From NCBI RefSeq assembly GCF_017303155.1, contig NZ_JAEKJR010000002.1:248001-312000 (forward strand): DNA of 64,000 nt, in the 5' to 3' direction. Positions within the stretch are counted from its first letter, which is position 1. Each line of letters starts with the position of its first letter. The position numbers and the translations under genes are program-made. Below are positions 53,665 through 61,989 of the stretch, piece by piece. A model generated the notes under the pieces. That model was not told the origin of the DNA. It ran no database searches and saw nothing but the letters and a program-made list of their open reading frames with translations. This stretch comes from Microbulbifer salipaludis (GTDB lineage Bacteria > Pseudomonadota > Gammaproteobacteria > Pseudomonadales > Cellvibrionaceae).

Positions 53665-55755
53665 ATGTTCCCCCGTCTGGCCTGCGCAATTGCCGGCGTG
53701 ACCCTGTCGGCACTGACCTCGCTGCACAGTTTGTCTGTGCAGGCCAAGGCGCCCGTGGATCCGGGTGCGCTGCACACCGATGCACTCCAGGACCTGTTTT
53801 TTGGTGAGGCGTTGTTCAACGCTTACCAGGACAACTACGTCGATGCCATTATCGGCCTCGATACCGAGCTGAAGCAGCATCGCCTGCTGGATGATCCCGA
53901 ACGCGACCCCTTCCGTGTGCACTTCGGGCAGGCGGAATTCGCCGTGGGCGACCTGGAGCTCTCCTACCGGATGCACCGGGAGGCCGGCCGGGCCATGCAG
54001 CAGGTGCTGCAGGGCAACGTGGCGCAGCCCATCAAGAACGAAGCGGCCTACCGGCTGGCAAAGATCCACTACCAGAAACAGCAGTTCGCCAACGCGTTGC
54101 ACGCGCTGGAGCTGATTCAGGGGCGCGTGCCCGAGCGGGTGCGTCCGCAAGAGCAATTTCTGCGCGCGCGGGTGTATATGCAGCTGGGTCGCTTCGAAGA
54201 GGCTGTGGCCCTGCTCGAAGACCTGAAAGGGGAAAAATCCCTGCAGGGCTTTGTAGAGTACAACCTGGGCATCGCACTGTTGCGTGCCGGCGAGACCGAG
54301 AAGGGTGTGCTGGTGCTGGATGGTCTCGGGCGCAATGCCGGCAGCGGTACTGCCGCGCAGGCGCTGCAGGACAAAACCAATCTGCTGCTCGGCAACCAGC
54401 TGATGAAGGCAGAAGAGTTCGATCGCGCGCGTAAGTACTTCGAGCGGGTGCAGCTCTCCGGCCCGTTTTCCGATCAGGCCCTGCTAGGGGCGGGCTGGGT
54501 GGAAGCCAATGCGGGGCGCTTTGACCGCGCACTGGTGCCCTGGCGGATGCTCAAGCAGCGCCGTGCCACCGATGCCGCGGTACACGAAGCCATGCTTGCG
54601 GTGCCCTACGCCTACGGCAAGCTGGACGTACACAGCACTGCCGCGGTGAACTACGGCGAAGCGCTGGACCTGTTTGGCGAGCAGGTAGATGTGCTCACCC
54701 GCTCCATCACCAGCATACGTGAGGGCAAGCTGCTGGAGGCGCTGCGTCGCAAGGAGGCCAGCCAGGTGAAAAACTGGGTGGTGGAGCTGCGCAAGCTGCC
54801 GGGGGCGCCGGAAACCCATTACCTGCTGGACCTGATGGCCTCCAACGACTATCAGGAATTTTTGCGCAATTACCAGGACCTGAATGACCTGTACGAGCGC
54901 AATCGCGACTGGCTGCAGAGCCTGGATGCGTTCGAAGACATCATTGCCCTGCGCCGCAACTATTACGAGCCGATCCTGCCCGGGCTGGATGTGGCGTTCC
55001 GTCAGGTCGATGCGCGCATCAAGATGCGCCTGGAGCAGCGTGCGCGTCTCGCCGCCCGCATCGACAACCTGTTGGTCAACCGCCGACCGGAGTTGCTGGC
55101 CAAGAGCGATGAAACCGAGGCGCGCCTGATGCTGGCGCAGATTCGCGAAATCCTTGCCTATAACCCCAGTCTCAGCAGCGAAGAAACCGAGGACCGCATT
55201 GCGCGTCTGGAAGGGATTTTGAACTTCCGCCTGTCCCGGGAATTTGATGACCGCCTGACCACCGCATACAAGAACTTGCAGGAACTCGACGGCGTGATTG
55301 CCGTATTGCAGGAAACCTACCAGCGCTACGTGCGCACCCGCCAGGCCGCCACCCATAGCTATGAGGGCTATAGCGACCAGATCACCAGCCTGCGCGCGGG
55401 CCTCAATCGTGCCCAGCGCCGTATCGATCAGCTGATGGCGCGGCAAGGCAGCATGCTGGAGCAACTGGCTATCCATGAACTGGACCAGCGCCGCGCGCAA
55501 CTGGAGAGCTACCAGATAAAAGCCCGCTTCGCCCTCGCCGACAGCTACGACCGCGCCAATGAGCTGCAGGAGCGCCGGGAAGACGAGCGCAAGGTAGAGG
55601 AATACCGCGAGCAGGTAGATCAGCTGCAGCAGGCCGAGCCCGCGGTGAATCCCGATGGTGAGCTACTGCCCACGGACAATCCGCCGGAGCTGGAAGCGCC
55701 CGCGCCGGAAGCCATTCAAGACGCTGCAGACGGAGAGGGTGCCGGTGATGCATAA
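53665..55755 (+). CDS. Exported TPR-rich protein
   Basis: A 696-residue protein with an N-terminal signal (ends near SVQAKA) and helical repeats of TPR type through about 500 residues (examples: NEAAYRLAKIHYQKQQFANALHALELI, YNLGIALLRAGETEKGVLVLDGLG, ALLGAGWVEANAGRFDRALVPWRML). The last 200 residues are Glu/Arg/Gln-rich coiled coil ending in a Pro/Glu tail. It is probably a periplasmic scaffold. Its end overlaps the next start by 8 bp. No characterised homologue is named here. Confidence 0.8.
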   Translation: MFPRLACAIAGVTLSALTSLHSLSVQAKAPVDPGALHTDALQDLFFGEALFNAYQDNYVDAIIGLDTELKQHRLLDDPERDPFRVHFGQAEFAVGDLELSYRMHREAGRAMQQVLQGNVAQPIKNEAAYRLAKIHYQKQQFANALHALELIQGRVPERVRPQEQFLRARVYMQLGRFEEAVALLEDLKGEKSLQGFVEYNLGIALLRAGETEKGVLVLDGLGRNAGSGTAAQALQDKTNLLLGNQLMKAEEFDRARKYFERVQLSGPFSDQALLGAGWVEANAGRFDRALVPWRMLKQRRATDAAVHEAMLAVPYAYGKLDVHSTAAVNYGEALDLFGEQVDVLTRSITSIREGKLLEALRRKEASQVKNWVVELRKLPGAPETHYLLDLMASNDYQEFLRNYQDLNDLYERNRDWLQSLDAFEDIIALRRNYYEPILPGLDVAFRQVDARIKMRLEQRARLAARIDNLLVNRRPELLAKSDETEARLMLAQIREILAYNPSLSSEETEDRIARLEGILNFRLSREFDDRLTTAYKNLQELDGVIAVLQETYQRYVRTRQAATHSYEGYSDQITSLRAGLNRAQRRIDQLMARQGSMLEQLAIHELDQRRAQLESYQIKARFALADSYDRANELQERREDERKVEEYREQVDQLQQAEPAVNPDGELLPTDNPPELEAPAPEAIQDAADGEGAGDA

Positions 55756-58700
55756 CCGAGTCTGGGCGAAAACCCCTCTCAGCCTGACCATCAACCGCAT
55801 TGCGGTGGCCTCTGTGGCATCGGCTGCGCTGTTGCTGAGTGCGTGCGCCAGCAACAGTGGCAAGACCATTGGCAGCCTGAAGCATGTGGATATCGAAATT
55901 CAGGAAACCCGTATCGAGGGTAGCCTGGAAAAAGCCCTCGCCAGCTACCAGAAGTACCTGCAGGAGACGCCGGAAACGGCGTTGACGCCGGAAGCGATTC
56001 GCCGTATCGCAGACCTGAAAATCAAGCAGGCACACCGCGCCGAAGCGGGGGGATATACACCCTCCACGGAGACCCGGATTCTGTCTGAAGAGGACGTGAC
56101 CGCGGCCATGAATACCGGTGTGCAACGCAATGTCACCGGCACACAGGCCGCGCTGGACGCTCCCGCTGCAGCGGCGGTTGCGGTGGCGCCTGCGAACGGC
56201 AACGCCATGGCATTGAACGGCGTCGCTGCTGGCAGCGATGAGAGTCAGGCAGATTTTGAGGCCCGCGCTACCGCAGCGGTCGCTGTCGATGGTGCAGCAG
56301 GCGAGAATGTGGCTGGCGAGAGTCTGGCTCTGGAAGGCACCCTGCCCGGCGACGATCCGGATGCGCTGCTGGCGGCCAATGCCCGCGAAGCCATTGCCCT
56401 GTATCAAAAGCTGCTGGTGCAGTATCCGCTGTATGAGCGCAATGACCAGGTGATGTACCAGCTCTCCCGGGCCTACGAGGAAACCGGCCAAATCGAGGAA
56501 GCCGTCAACGTCCTGCGTCAGCTGGTGGCCAAGTACCCGGCCTCGCGCCATCTGGATGAAGCCTATTTCCGGTTGGGTGAATATTATTTCACCCGCAAGA
56601 AATATCTGGACGCGGAAGAGTCCTACGGGCGAGTCATCGATATGGGCGTGGCCTCCAGCTTTTTTGAGTTGGCGGTCTACAAGCGTGGCTGGGCACTGTT
56701 CAAGCAAGACATGTATGAGATGGCGCTCGACGATTTCGTGCGCATGCTCGACCACAAGGTAGGGCAGGGTTACGACTTCGAGCAGCAGCCCAACGAAACC
56801 GAGCGCAAGCACATTGAAGACACCTTCCGTGTGATCAGCCTCAGCTTCTCCTACCTCGGCGGTGCGGAATCCATTGTGGATTACTTTGCCCGCAAGGGCG
56901 CGCGGGATTACGAGTCCTATGTGTACAGCCATCTCGGCGAGTACTACCTGGACAAGCGTCGTTATCAGGATGCGGCGAAAGCCTACGATACGTTTGTCGA
57001 GCGCAACCCGCTGCACAAGGTCGCGCCGGACTTTTCCATTCGCGTCATTGAAATCTATCAGAAGGGCGGCTTCCCGCGTCTGGTACTGGATGCGAAAAAA
57101 GCCTTCGCCAACACCTACGCACTGGACGCGCAATACTGGACGGTATTCGATATCCAGGAGTACGCAGCGGTGGTCGAATTTCTGCAGGGCAACCTGATTG
57201 ATCTGGCCAGTCACTATCATGCGGCTTACCAGAATGTGAAGCCCAAGGATAAGCAGTTCCAGCAAAAGCGCAGCGAACATTATGCGGAAGCGATCCACTG
57301 GTATCGCCGCTACCTGAAGTCCTTTGCCGACCAGCCGAAAGCGCCGGAGATCAATTACCAGCTCGCAGGCCTGATGCTGGAAAACAAGGATTATCTGAAC
57401 GCCGCCCAGGAATACGAACGCACGGCCTATCAGTACGCGGTGCACAAGGATGCCAGCGAAGCCGGTTACGCCGCGGTATTTGCCTACCGCGAGCACCTCA
57501 AGCGCGATCTTGCCACAGGCAGCACCGCACAGAAGACCGCCGTTCAGAAAGAAATCATTCGTTCATCCCTGACCTTTGCGGAAACCTTTCCCGAGCACGG
57601 CAAGGCACCGCAAATTCTGTTGGGCGCAGTGGACGACCTGTACAAGCTGAAGAGCTTTGCAGAAACCATTCAGAATGGTCGCCTGTTGCTGGAGAAATTC
57701 CCTGCAGCAGAGCATGAAATCCGTCGCTCCGCCTGGCTGCTGGTGGCCCACGCCTCGTTTGATACCGAAGCCTATACGGATGCCGAGGGCGGGTATCGCC
57801 AGGCGCTTGCCATGACGGCCGCCGACTCCAAAGACCGCCCGGATCTTATCGACAACCTCGCCGGTGCCATTTACCAGCAGGGTGATGTGGCGCGCCGCGC
57901 GGAAGACCATCTGGCGGCGGCGGAGCATTTCCTGCGTATTCGCAACGCCGCACCGGGAGCTTCCATTCTGGCAACGGCAGAGTACGATGCCGCTGCCTCA
58001 CTGATTCAGTTGCAAAGCTGGGTGCGGGCCGCGGATGTACTCAAGGCTTTCCGCGCGAACCATCCGCAACACGAGCTGCAGAAAGAAGTCACCAAGAAAC
58101 TCGCGGTGGTGTATCAGGAGAGTGGCCAGCTCCTGTTGGCAGCAGCCGAGTTTGAGCGCATCGAACGCGAATCCGACATCGACGAGGTACGCCGCGAGGC
58201 GCTCACCCAGGCAGCCGACCTGTACGGTGCGGCCAAGAGCTACGACCAGGCGCTGGCGGTACTCAACCGTTACGTCAAACTGTTCCCGAACCCGATGGAG
58301 CCTGCACTGGAAACCCGGCAACGTATTGCCGATATCTACAACAGTGCCGGCAATCGCAAAGCCTACTTCAGCACACTGGAAGACATGGTGCGCATCGAGG
58401 CCCGTGGCGGCAACGAGCGCAATGACCGCACCCGCTACCTGGCGGGCAGCGCGGCGCTGTTGTTGGCCGAGCCCAAGTTCGAGGCGTTCAAGGAAATCGC
58501 CCTGGTGGCGCCTCTCGAGCGCAACCTCAACAGCAAGCGTACGCGCATGAAAGCTGCGGTCAGCGCGTTCAGCGACCTGATCGACTACCAGGTGGCCGAC
58601 GTCACCGCCGCAGCGACCTTCTATCTCGGTGAGATTTACCTGCATTTCAGCCGTGCACTGAAAGACTCCGAACGGCCCACCAACCTGAATGCGATGGAAC

Positions 58701-59011
58701 TCGAAGAGTACGAACTGGCACTGGAAGAACAGATTTACCCGTTCGAAGAACGTGCCATCTCCGTGCACGAGAAAAACATCGACCTGATGGCCGCGGGTAT
58801 CTACAACCGCTGGATTGGCAAAAGTATCGGCCAGCTAGCCGGCCTGGTACCTGCCCGCTACGACCGTCCGGAAGATGCCCACAACATCGTGATGACCATC
58901 GTGCCGGTGGCGGAATCTGCGCAGGCCCCCACGACTGCGAGTGCAGGAAAAGCCGAAACGGCGGTGATTGCCGAAGCGGAAGAAACCGAAACCGGGGAGG
59001 ACAACGGATGA
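55748..59011 (+). CDS. Large TPR-repeat lipoprotein
   Basis: A 1087-residue lipoprotein. The signal ends in the lipobox LLLSAC, followed by a serine/asparagine stretch. A low-complexity Ala-rich part (about 110-210) is followed by about 15-20 TPR-like units, such as YQKLLVQYPLYERNDQVMYQL, LDEAYFRLGEYYFTRKKYLDAE and YVYSHLGEYYLDKRRYQDAA. It resembles the long TPR lipoproteins that accompany ExbB/ExbD/AgmX-type clusters. ATG at 55748 has GAGAGGG upstream and overlaps the previous gene; GTG at 55745 is an alternative. It probably faces the periplasm from the outer membrane. Confidence 0.82.
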   Translation: MHNRVWAKTPLSLTINRIAVASVASAALLLSACASNSGKTIGSLKHVDIEIQETRIEGSLEKALASYQKYLQETPETALTPEAIRRIADLKIKQAHRAEAGGYTPSTETRILSEEDVTAAMNTGVQRNVTGTQAALDAPAAAAVAVAPANGNAMALNGVAAGSDESQADFEARATAAVAVDGAAGENVAGESLALEGTLPGDDPDALLAANAREAIALYQKLLVQYPLYERNDQVMYQLSRAYEETGQIEEAVNVLRQLVAKYPASRHLDEAYFRLGEYYFTRKKYLDAEESYGRVIDMGVASSFFELAVYKRGWALFKQDMYEMALDDFVRMLDHKVGQGYDFEQQPNETERKHIEDTFRVISLSFSYLGGAESIVDYFARKGARDYESYVYSHLGEYYLDKRRYQDAAKAYDTFVERNPLHKVAPDFSIRVIEIYQKGGFPRLVLDAKKAFANTYALDAQYWTVFDIQEYAAVVEFLQGNLIDLASHYHAAYQNVKPKDKQFQQKRSEHYAEAIHWYRRYLKSFADQPKAPEINYQLAGLMLENKDYLNAAQEYERTAYQYAVHKDASEAGYAAVFAYREHLKRDLATGSTAQKTAVQKEIIRSSLTFAETFPEHGKAPQILLGAVDDLYKLKSFAETIQNGRLLLEKFPAAEHEIRRSAWLLVAHASFDTEAYTDAEGGYRQALAMTAADSKDRPDLIDNLAGAIYQQGDVARRAEDHLAAAEHFLRIRNAAPGASILATAEYDAAASLIQLQSWVRAADVLKAFRANHPQHELQKEVTKKLAVVYQESGQLLLAAAEFERIERESDIDEVRREALTQAADLYGAAKSYDQALAVLNRYVKLFPNPMEPALETRQRIADIYNSAGNRKAYFSTLEDMVRIEARGGNERNDRTRYLAGSAALLLAEPKFEAFKEIALVAPLERNLNSKRTRMKAAVSAFSDLIDYQVADVTAAATFYLGEIYLHFSRALKDSERPTNLNAMELEEYELALEEQIYPFEERAISVHEKNIDLMAAGIYNRWIGKSIGQLAGLVPARYDRPEDAHNIVMTIVPVAESAQAPTTASAGKAETAVIAEAEETETGEDNG

Positions 59012-59595
59012 TCGTAAGCAAGCGCCTTCTCGCCGGGTTGGCTTGCCTGACCGCGCTGCTGCTCAGTGCTTGCGCCAGCGGTCCGAAAAGTGCCAGTGGC
59101 CCCGTGGACCCCATGAATGTCAGCGTTTCCGGTAGCGTTAATCGCGATTTCCTGCAGGCGGTGGACTACCTGCAGGGTGAGCGCTATCCGGAAGCCATCG
59201 AACTGCTGCAGAGTGTGGTCGAGCGCGAGCAGCGCCTGTCGGCCCCGTACGTCAATCTCGGTATTGCCCACTTTAAAAATGGCGATGAAAAACATGCGGA
59301 AGAGAGCTTTCTCGAAGCCCTCCGTGCGGCACCGTTCGATCCGGTGGCGAGTAATGAGCTGGCGGTACTCTATCGCCATCAGGGCCGCTTTGACGAAGCG
59401 CGCAAAACCTATTCCGACGCGCTGGCGCTGCACCCGGACCATCTGCCGCTGGTGAAAAACCTCGGCATTTTGTGTGACCTGTACCTGCAGGATGTGCACT
59501 GCGCGCTGGCACAGTTTGAGCGGTACCTGAAGTATCAACCGGATGATCGCAAGGTTGCCATCTGGGTAGCAGACCTGAAACGGCGGACTAACTGA
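59008..59595 (+). CDS. Small TPR lipoprotein
   Basis: A 195-residue lipoprotein (lipobox LLLSAC) with three or four TPR units: RDFLQAVDYLQGERYPEAIELLQ, APYVNLGIAHFKNGDEKHAEESFLEAL, PVASNELAVLYRHQGRFDEARKTYSDAL. The fold is like PilF/NlpI-type helpers, but there are no pilus genes nearby. It overlaps the preceding gene by 4 bp (ATGA) and the next by 1 bp. Confidence 0.82.
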   Translation: MIVSKRLLAGLACLTALLLSACASGPKSASGPVDPMNVSVSGSVNRDFLQAVDYLQGERYPEAIELLQSVVEREQRLSAPYVNLGIAHFKNGDEKHAEESFLEALRAAPFDPVASNELAVLYRHQGRFDEARKTYSDALALHPDHLPLVKNLGILCDLYLQDVHCALAQFERYLKYQPDDRKVAIWVADLKRRTN

Positions 59596-59915
59596 TGAGT
59601 ATGGAAAAGCGTACAACTGTACTGGGTGTGACGGCGTTGATGGTTTTCCTGATGCCATTGATGGCAATGGCGCAGGACGAAAGCGGTACATCCGAGAAGA
59701 AAGTCGACCAGGAAGTAAAAGAGCTTTCTGGTATCTCGATTATTGGCAACAAGGAAGCACCAAAGTCACTGTACATCGTGCCGTGGAAGAGTTCCGAAGT
59801 GGGCGTGGAGAGTGGCCTGAATTCCAGCCTGCTGGATCCGAGCCTGCAGCCACTGGACAAAGAAGTGTTTGAGCGAGAGCTCGAGTTCTACCAGCTCAGT
59901 CTCTCTGACGACTGA
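59595..59915 (+). CDS. Small exported protein of the envelope operon, unrecognised
   Basis: A 106-residue protein with a signal peptide (about 1-26, ends MAMAQD), then a short acidic domain with VKELSGISIIGNKEAPKSLY and IVPWKSSEVG and a C-terminal acidic helix. No family is recognised. Overlap with the preceding stop (TGATG) places it firmly in the operon. Confidence 0.72.
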   Translation: MSMEKRTTVLGVTALMVFLMPLMAMAQDESGTSEKKVDQEVKELSGISIIGNKEAPKSLYIVPWKSSEVGVESGLNSSLLDPSLQPLDKEVFERELEFYQLSLSDD

Positions 59916-60017
59916 GTAGACCCAAACCAAACCTAAATCAATAAACGACCACCAAAGGTCACAGCCAGGTAAAGCGGAAAAGTGCCGCGGAGCCGAGAAA
60001 GAAAACCAAGAGGGCAA

Positions 60018-60803
60018 ATGATGGATTTCTTTAACAGCGTAATCGCGTTTTTTCAGACTGGTGGTGTTTTTATGTACCCCATTCTGGTGGTGTTCGCGCT
60101 CGGCGCTGCGGTCGCCATCGAACGTTACATTCGACTGGTCTACGAGCGCAGTACCAACCGCGCTACCTGGGAAAAGGTACAGCCGGTACTCAATTCCGGC
60201 GACTTTGATCGCGCGCGCAATCTCGTAAAGGACGACAACACCGGCGTGGGCCGGCTGCTCGCCATGGGTCTTGAGCGTCAGGGCGCAGTGCGTCGCCGTG
60301 AGGACATCGAGATCGCCATGGAAGAGAGCATCATGGAAAGTATTCCGCAGCTCGAAAAGCGTACCCCCTACGTGGCACTCGGCTCCAACATTGCCACGCT
60401 GCTCGGCCTGCTCGGTACCATTATGGGCCTTATCGAGGCATTTACTGCGGTAGCCAATGCCAACCCGGCGGAAAAAGCCGACCTGCTGTCGGCCAGTATC
60501 TCCGTGGCGATGAATACCACCGCCTTCGGCCTGATGGTGGGTATTGCACTGCTGATCGTGCATGCGCTGCTCAACTCCCTGACGGGCCAGATCGTGGACA
60601 GCCTTGAAATGGTTTCCGTGAAGGCGCTGAACATCATGTCTTCCGGCTCTCGCCGCCGCAGCGACGCCGCCAAGGAAGAGAAGCCCGAGGTCAAAGCGGC
60701 CAAGCCGGTAAATCAGGATGTACAGCAGACCCAGCAGGCCAGACAGAACACCGCTGCCACCCAGTCCGCTGCCGAACACAAGACCAAGCCGGAATCTGCG
60801 TAA
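60018..60803 (+). CDS. MotA/TolQ/ExbB-type proton channel protein
   Basis: A 261-residue inner-membrane protein with three helices. The first is near residue 13 (GGVFMYPILVVFALGAAVAIERY); helices 2 and 3 bear the ExbB/TolQ signatures LGSNIATLLGLLGTIMGLIEAF and SISVAMNTTAFGLMVGIALLI, including pore threonines. A polar Lys/Gln/Ala tail follows. It would harvest proton-motive force for the TonB-like protein. ATG at 60018 follows GAGG; the next codon is also ATG. It is 102 bp after the previous gene, the only sizeable gap in the operon. Confidence 0.92.
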   Translation: MMDFFNSVIAFFQTGGVFMYPILVVFALGAAVAIERYIRLVYERSTNRATWEKVQPVLNSGDFDRARNLVKDDNTGVGRLLAMGLERQGAVRRREDIEIAMEESIMESIPQLEKRTPYVALGSNIATLLGLLGTIMGLIEAFTAVANANPAEKADLLSASISVAMNTTAFGLMVGIALLIVHALLNSLTGQIVDSLEMVSVKALNIMSSGSRRRSDAAKEEKPEVKAAKPVNQDVQQTQQARQNTAATQSAAEHKTKPESA

Positions 60804-61408
60804 TGAGAAGCAGGCGTCACGGTAGAACAAAAGAAACCCCGGAGCTGGACATCACCGCGTTCCTCAACCTGATGGTTGTGCTGGTGCCGTTCCTGCTGGT
60901 TTCCGCAGTGTTTTCCCGGGTCACTATCCTGGAGTTGAACATGCCGAGCGGAGCTGGGGGCGGCGCCGCAGACCCGGGAGTGAGTCTGGAAGTGGTCGTT
61001 CGCAAGCAGGTGCTCGAAATCAGCGACGGCGATAAAGTCATCGCGCGCTTTCCCAACCTGAATCAGGAAGGGACCACCGATGGCAGTGCGGAAGTGGCTG
61101 CCGACGGCGAGAGTGCCGTGCCGCTGGATGAAAACGGCCTGCCGATCATCCTGCCCACCGAAGAGGTCTATGACCTGGCCAAGCTGCGGGAATTTCTGCT
61201 GCGGATCAAAGAATCGTATCCGGATAAAACAGACTCCACTCTGTTGATGGAGCAGGATGTGGCTTATGAGCATCTGGTGGGCATTATGGACGCGGTGCGC
61301 AGCACGCAGGTCATGCCGAAGCTGGAAGAGGGTGCACAACCGGACCCGGAAGCAAAGCCGGAGACCCTGGAACTCTTTCCCGATATTTCCCTGGGAGACG
61401 CGCCATGA
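60803..61408 (+). CDS. ExbD/TolR-type protein 1 (lacks the usual helix Asp)
   Basis: A 201-residue single-span protein: short basic N-terminus, membrane helix (about 17-40) and periplasmic domain with YEHLVGIMDAVR near the C-terminus as in ExbD. In the helix the otherwise conserved Asp (Asp25 of E. coli ExbD) is replaced by Asn22 (DITAFLNLMVV). It overlaps the channel gene by 1 bp and the next ExbD gene by 4 bp. It probably pairs with the second ExbD. Confidence 0.88.
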   Translation: MRSRRHGRTKETPELDITAFLNLMVVLVPFLLVSAVFSRVTILELNMPSGAGGGAADPGVSLEVVVRKQVLEISDGDKVIARFPNLNQEGTTDGSAEVAADGESAVPLDENGLPIILPTEEVYDLAKLREFLLRIKESYPDKTDSTLLMEQDVAYEHLVGIMDAVRSTQVMPKLEEGAQPDPEAKPETLELFPDISLGDAP

Positions 61409-61980
61409 AACGTGAAAGCAGACGCATGAAGCGCATGGCGCGGAGCCGCAAGCGCAAAACCCAGGGGATGAACCTTACCTCGCTGATGGATGTGTTTACG
61501 ATTCTGGTGTTCTTCCTTTTGACCAACAGTGCCAGCAATGAAGCCATTGAGGCGCCGCGGGTCATTACCCTGCCGGACTCGGTAGTGGAGTCCAAGCCGC
61601 GTAAAACGGTCACCCTGATGGTGACCCATGACGAAGTGCTGATCGAAGCCAAGCCGGTGATGGCTACCGAAGACCTCTTTCAGAGCGAAGCGCTGGTGAT
61701 TGAGGCTATTCAGCAGGCCATGGTGGAAGAAGTAGGTAAGGCCGTGACCATGGCCGAATCCGAGCTGGAAGAAGCGAAAGCGGCCCTGGCAGAGCGCGCC
61801 GCCGCGGGCGAGGATGTGGCGGAAGCCATGGCCGAGCTGTTGGCGGAGCCACCAGAGGTCAATATTCTCGCCGACCGTACGGTGCCGTTTGCGGTGCTGA
61901 AGAAGGTCATGTCCAGCTGCACCAATGCCGGATACACGCGAATTTCCCTGGCGGTGATTCAAAAAGCATCTCAGAGTTAG
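61405..61980 (+). CDS. ExbD/TolR-type protein 2
   Basis: A 191-residue ExbD-family protein with a strongly basic N-terminus (RMKRMARSRKRKTQG), a membrane helix with the conserved Asp (MNLTSLMDVFTILVFFLL, Asp29) and a periplasmic domain ending LADRTVPFAVLKKVMSSCTNAGYTRISLAVIQK, which matches the ExbD/TolR C-terminal pattern. An inserted Glu/Ala-rich helix (about 105-145) is unusual. It overlaps the first ExbD gene. Confidence 0.9.
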   Translation: MKRESRRMKRMARSRKRKTQGMNLTSLMDVFTILVFFLLTNSASNEAIEAPRVITLPDSVVESKPRKTVTLMVTHDEVLIEAKPVMATEDLFQSEALVIEAIQQAMVEEVGKAVTMAESELEEAKAALAERAAAGEDVAEAMAELLAEPPEVNILADRTVPFAVLKKVMSSCTNAGYTRISLAVIQKASQS

Positions 61981-61989
61981 TGAGCCTTT

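Noticed and set aside
55469..57496. A 675-codon frame opposite the TPR genes
   Set aside because: Antisense of two overlapping real genes and without motif support.
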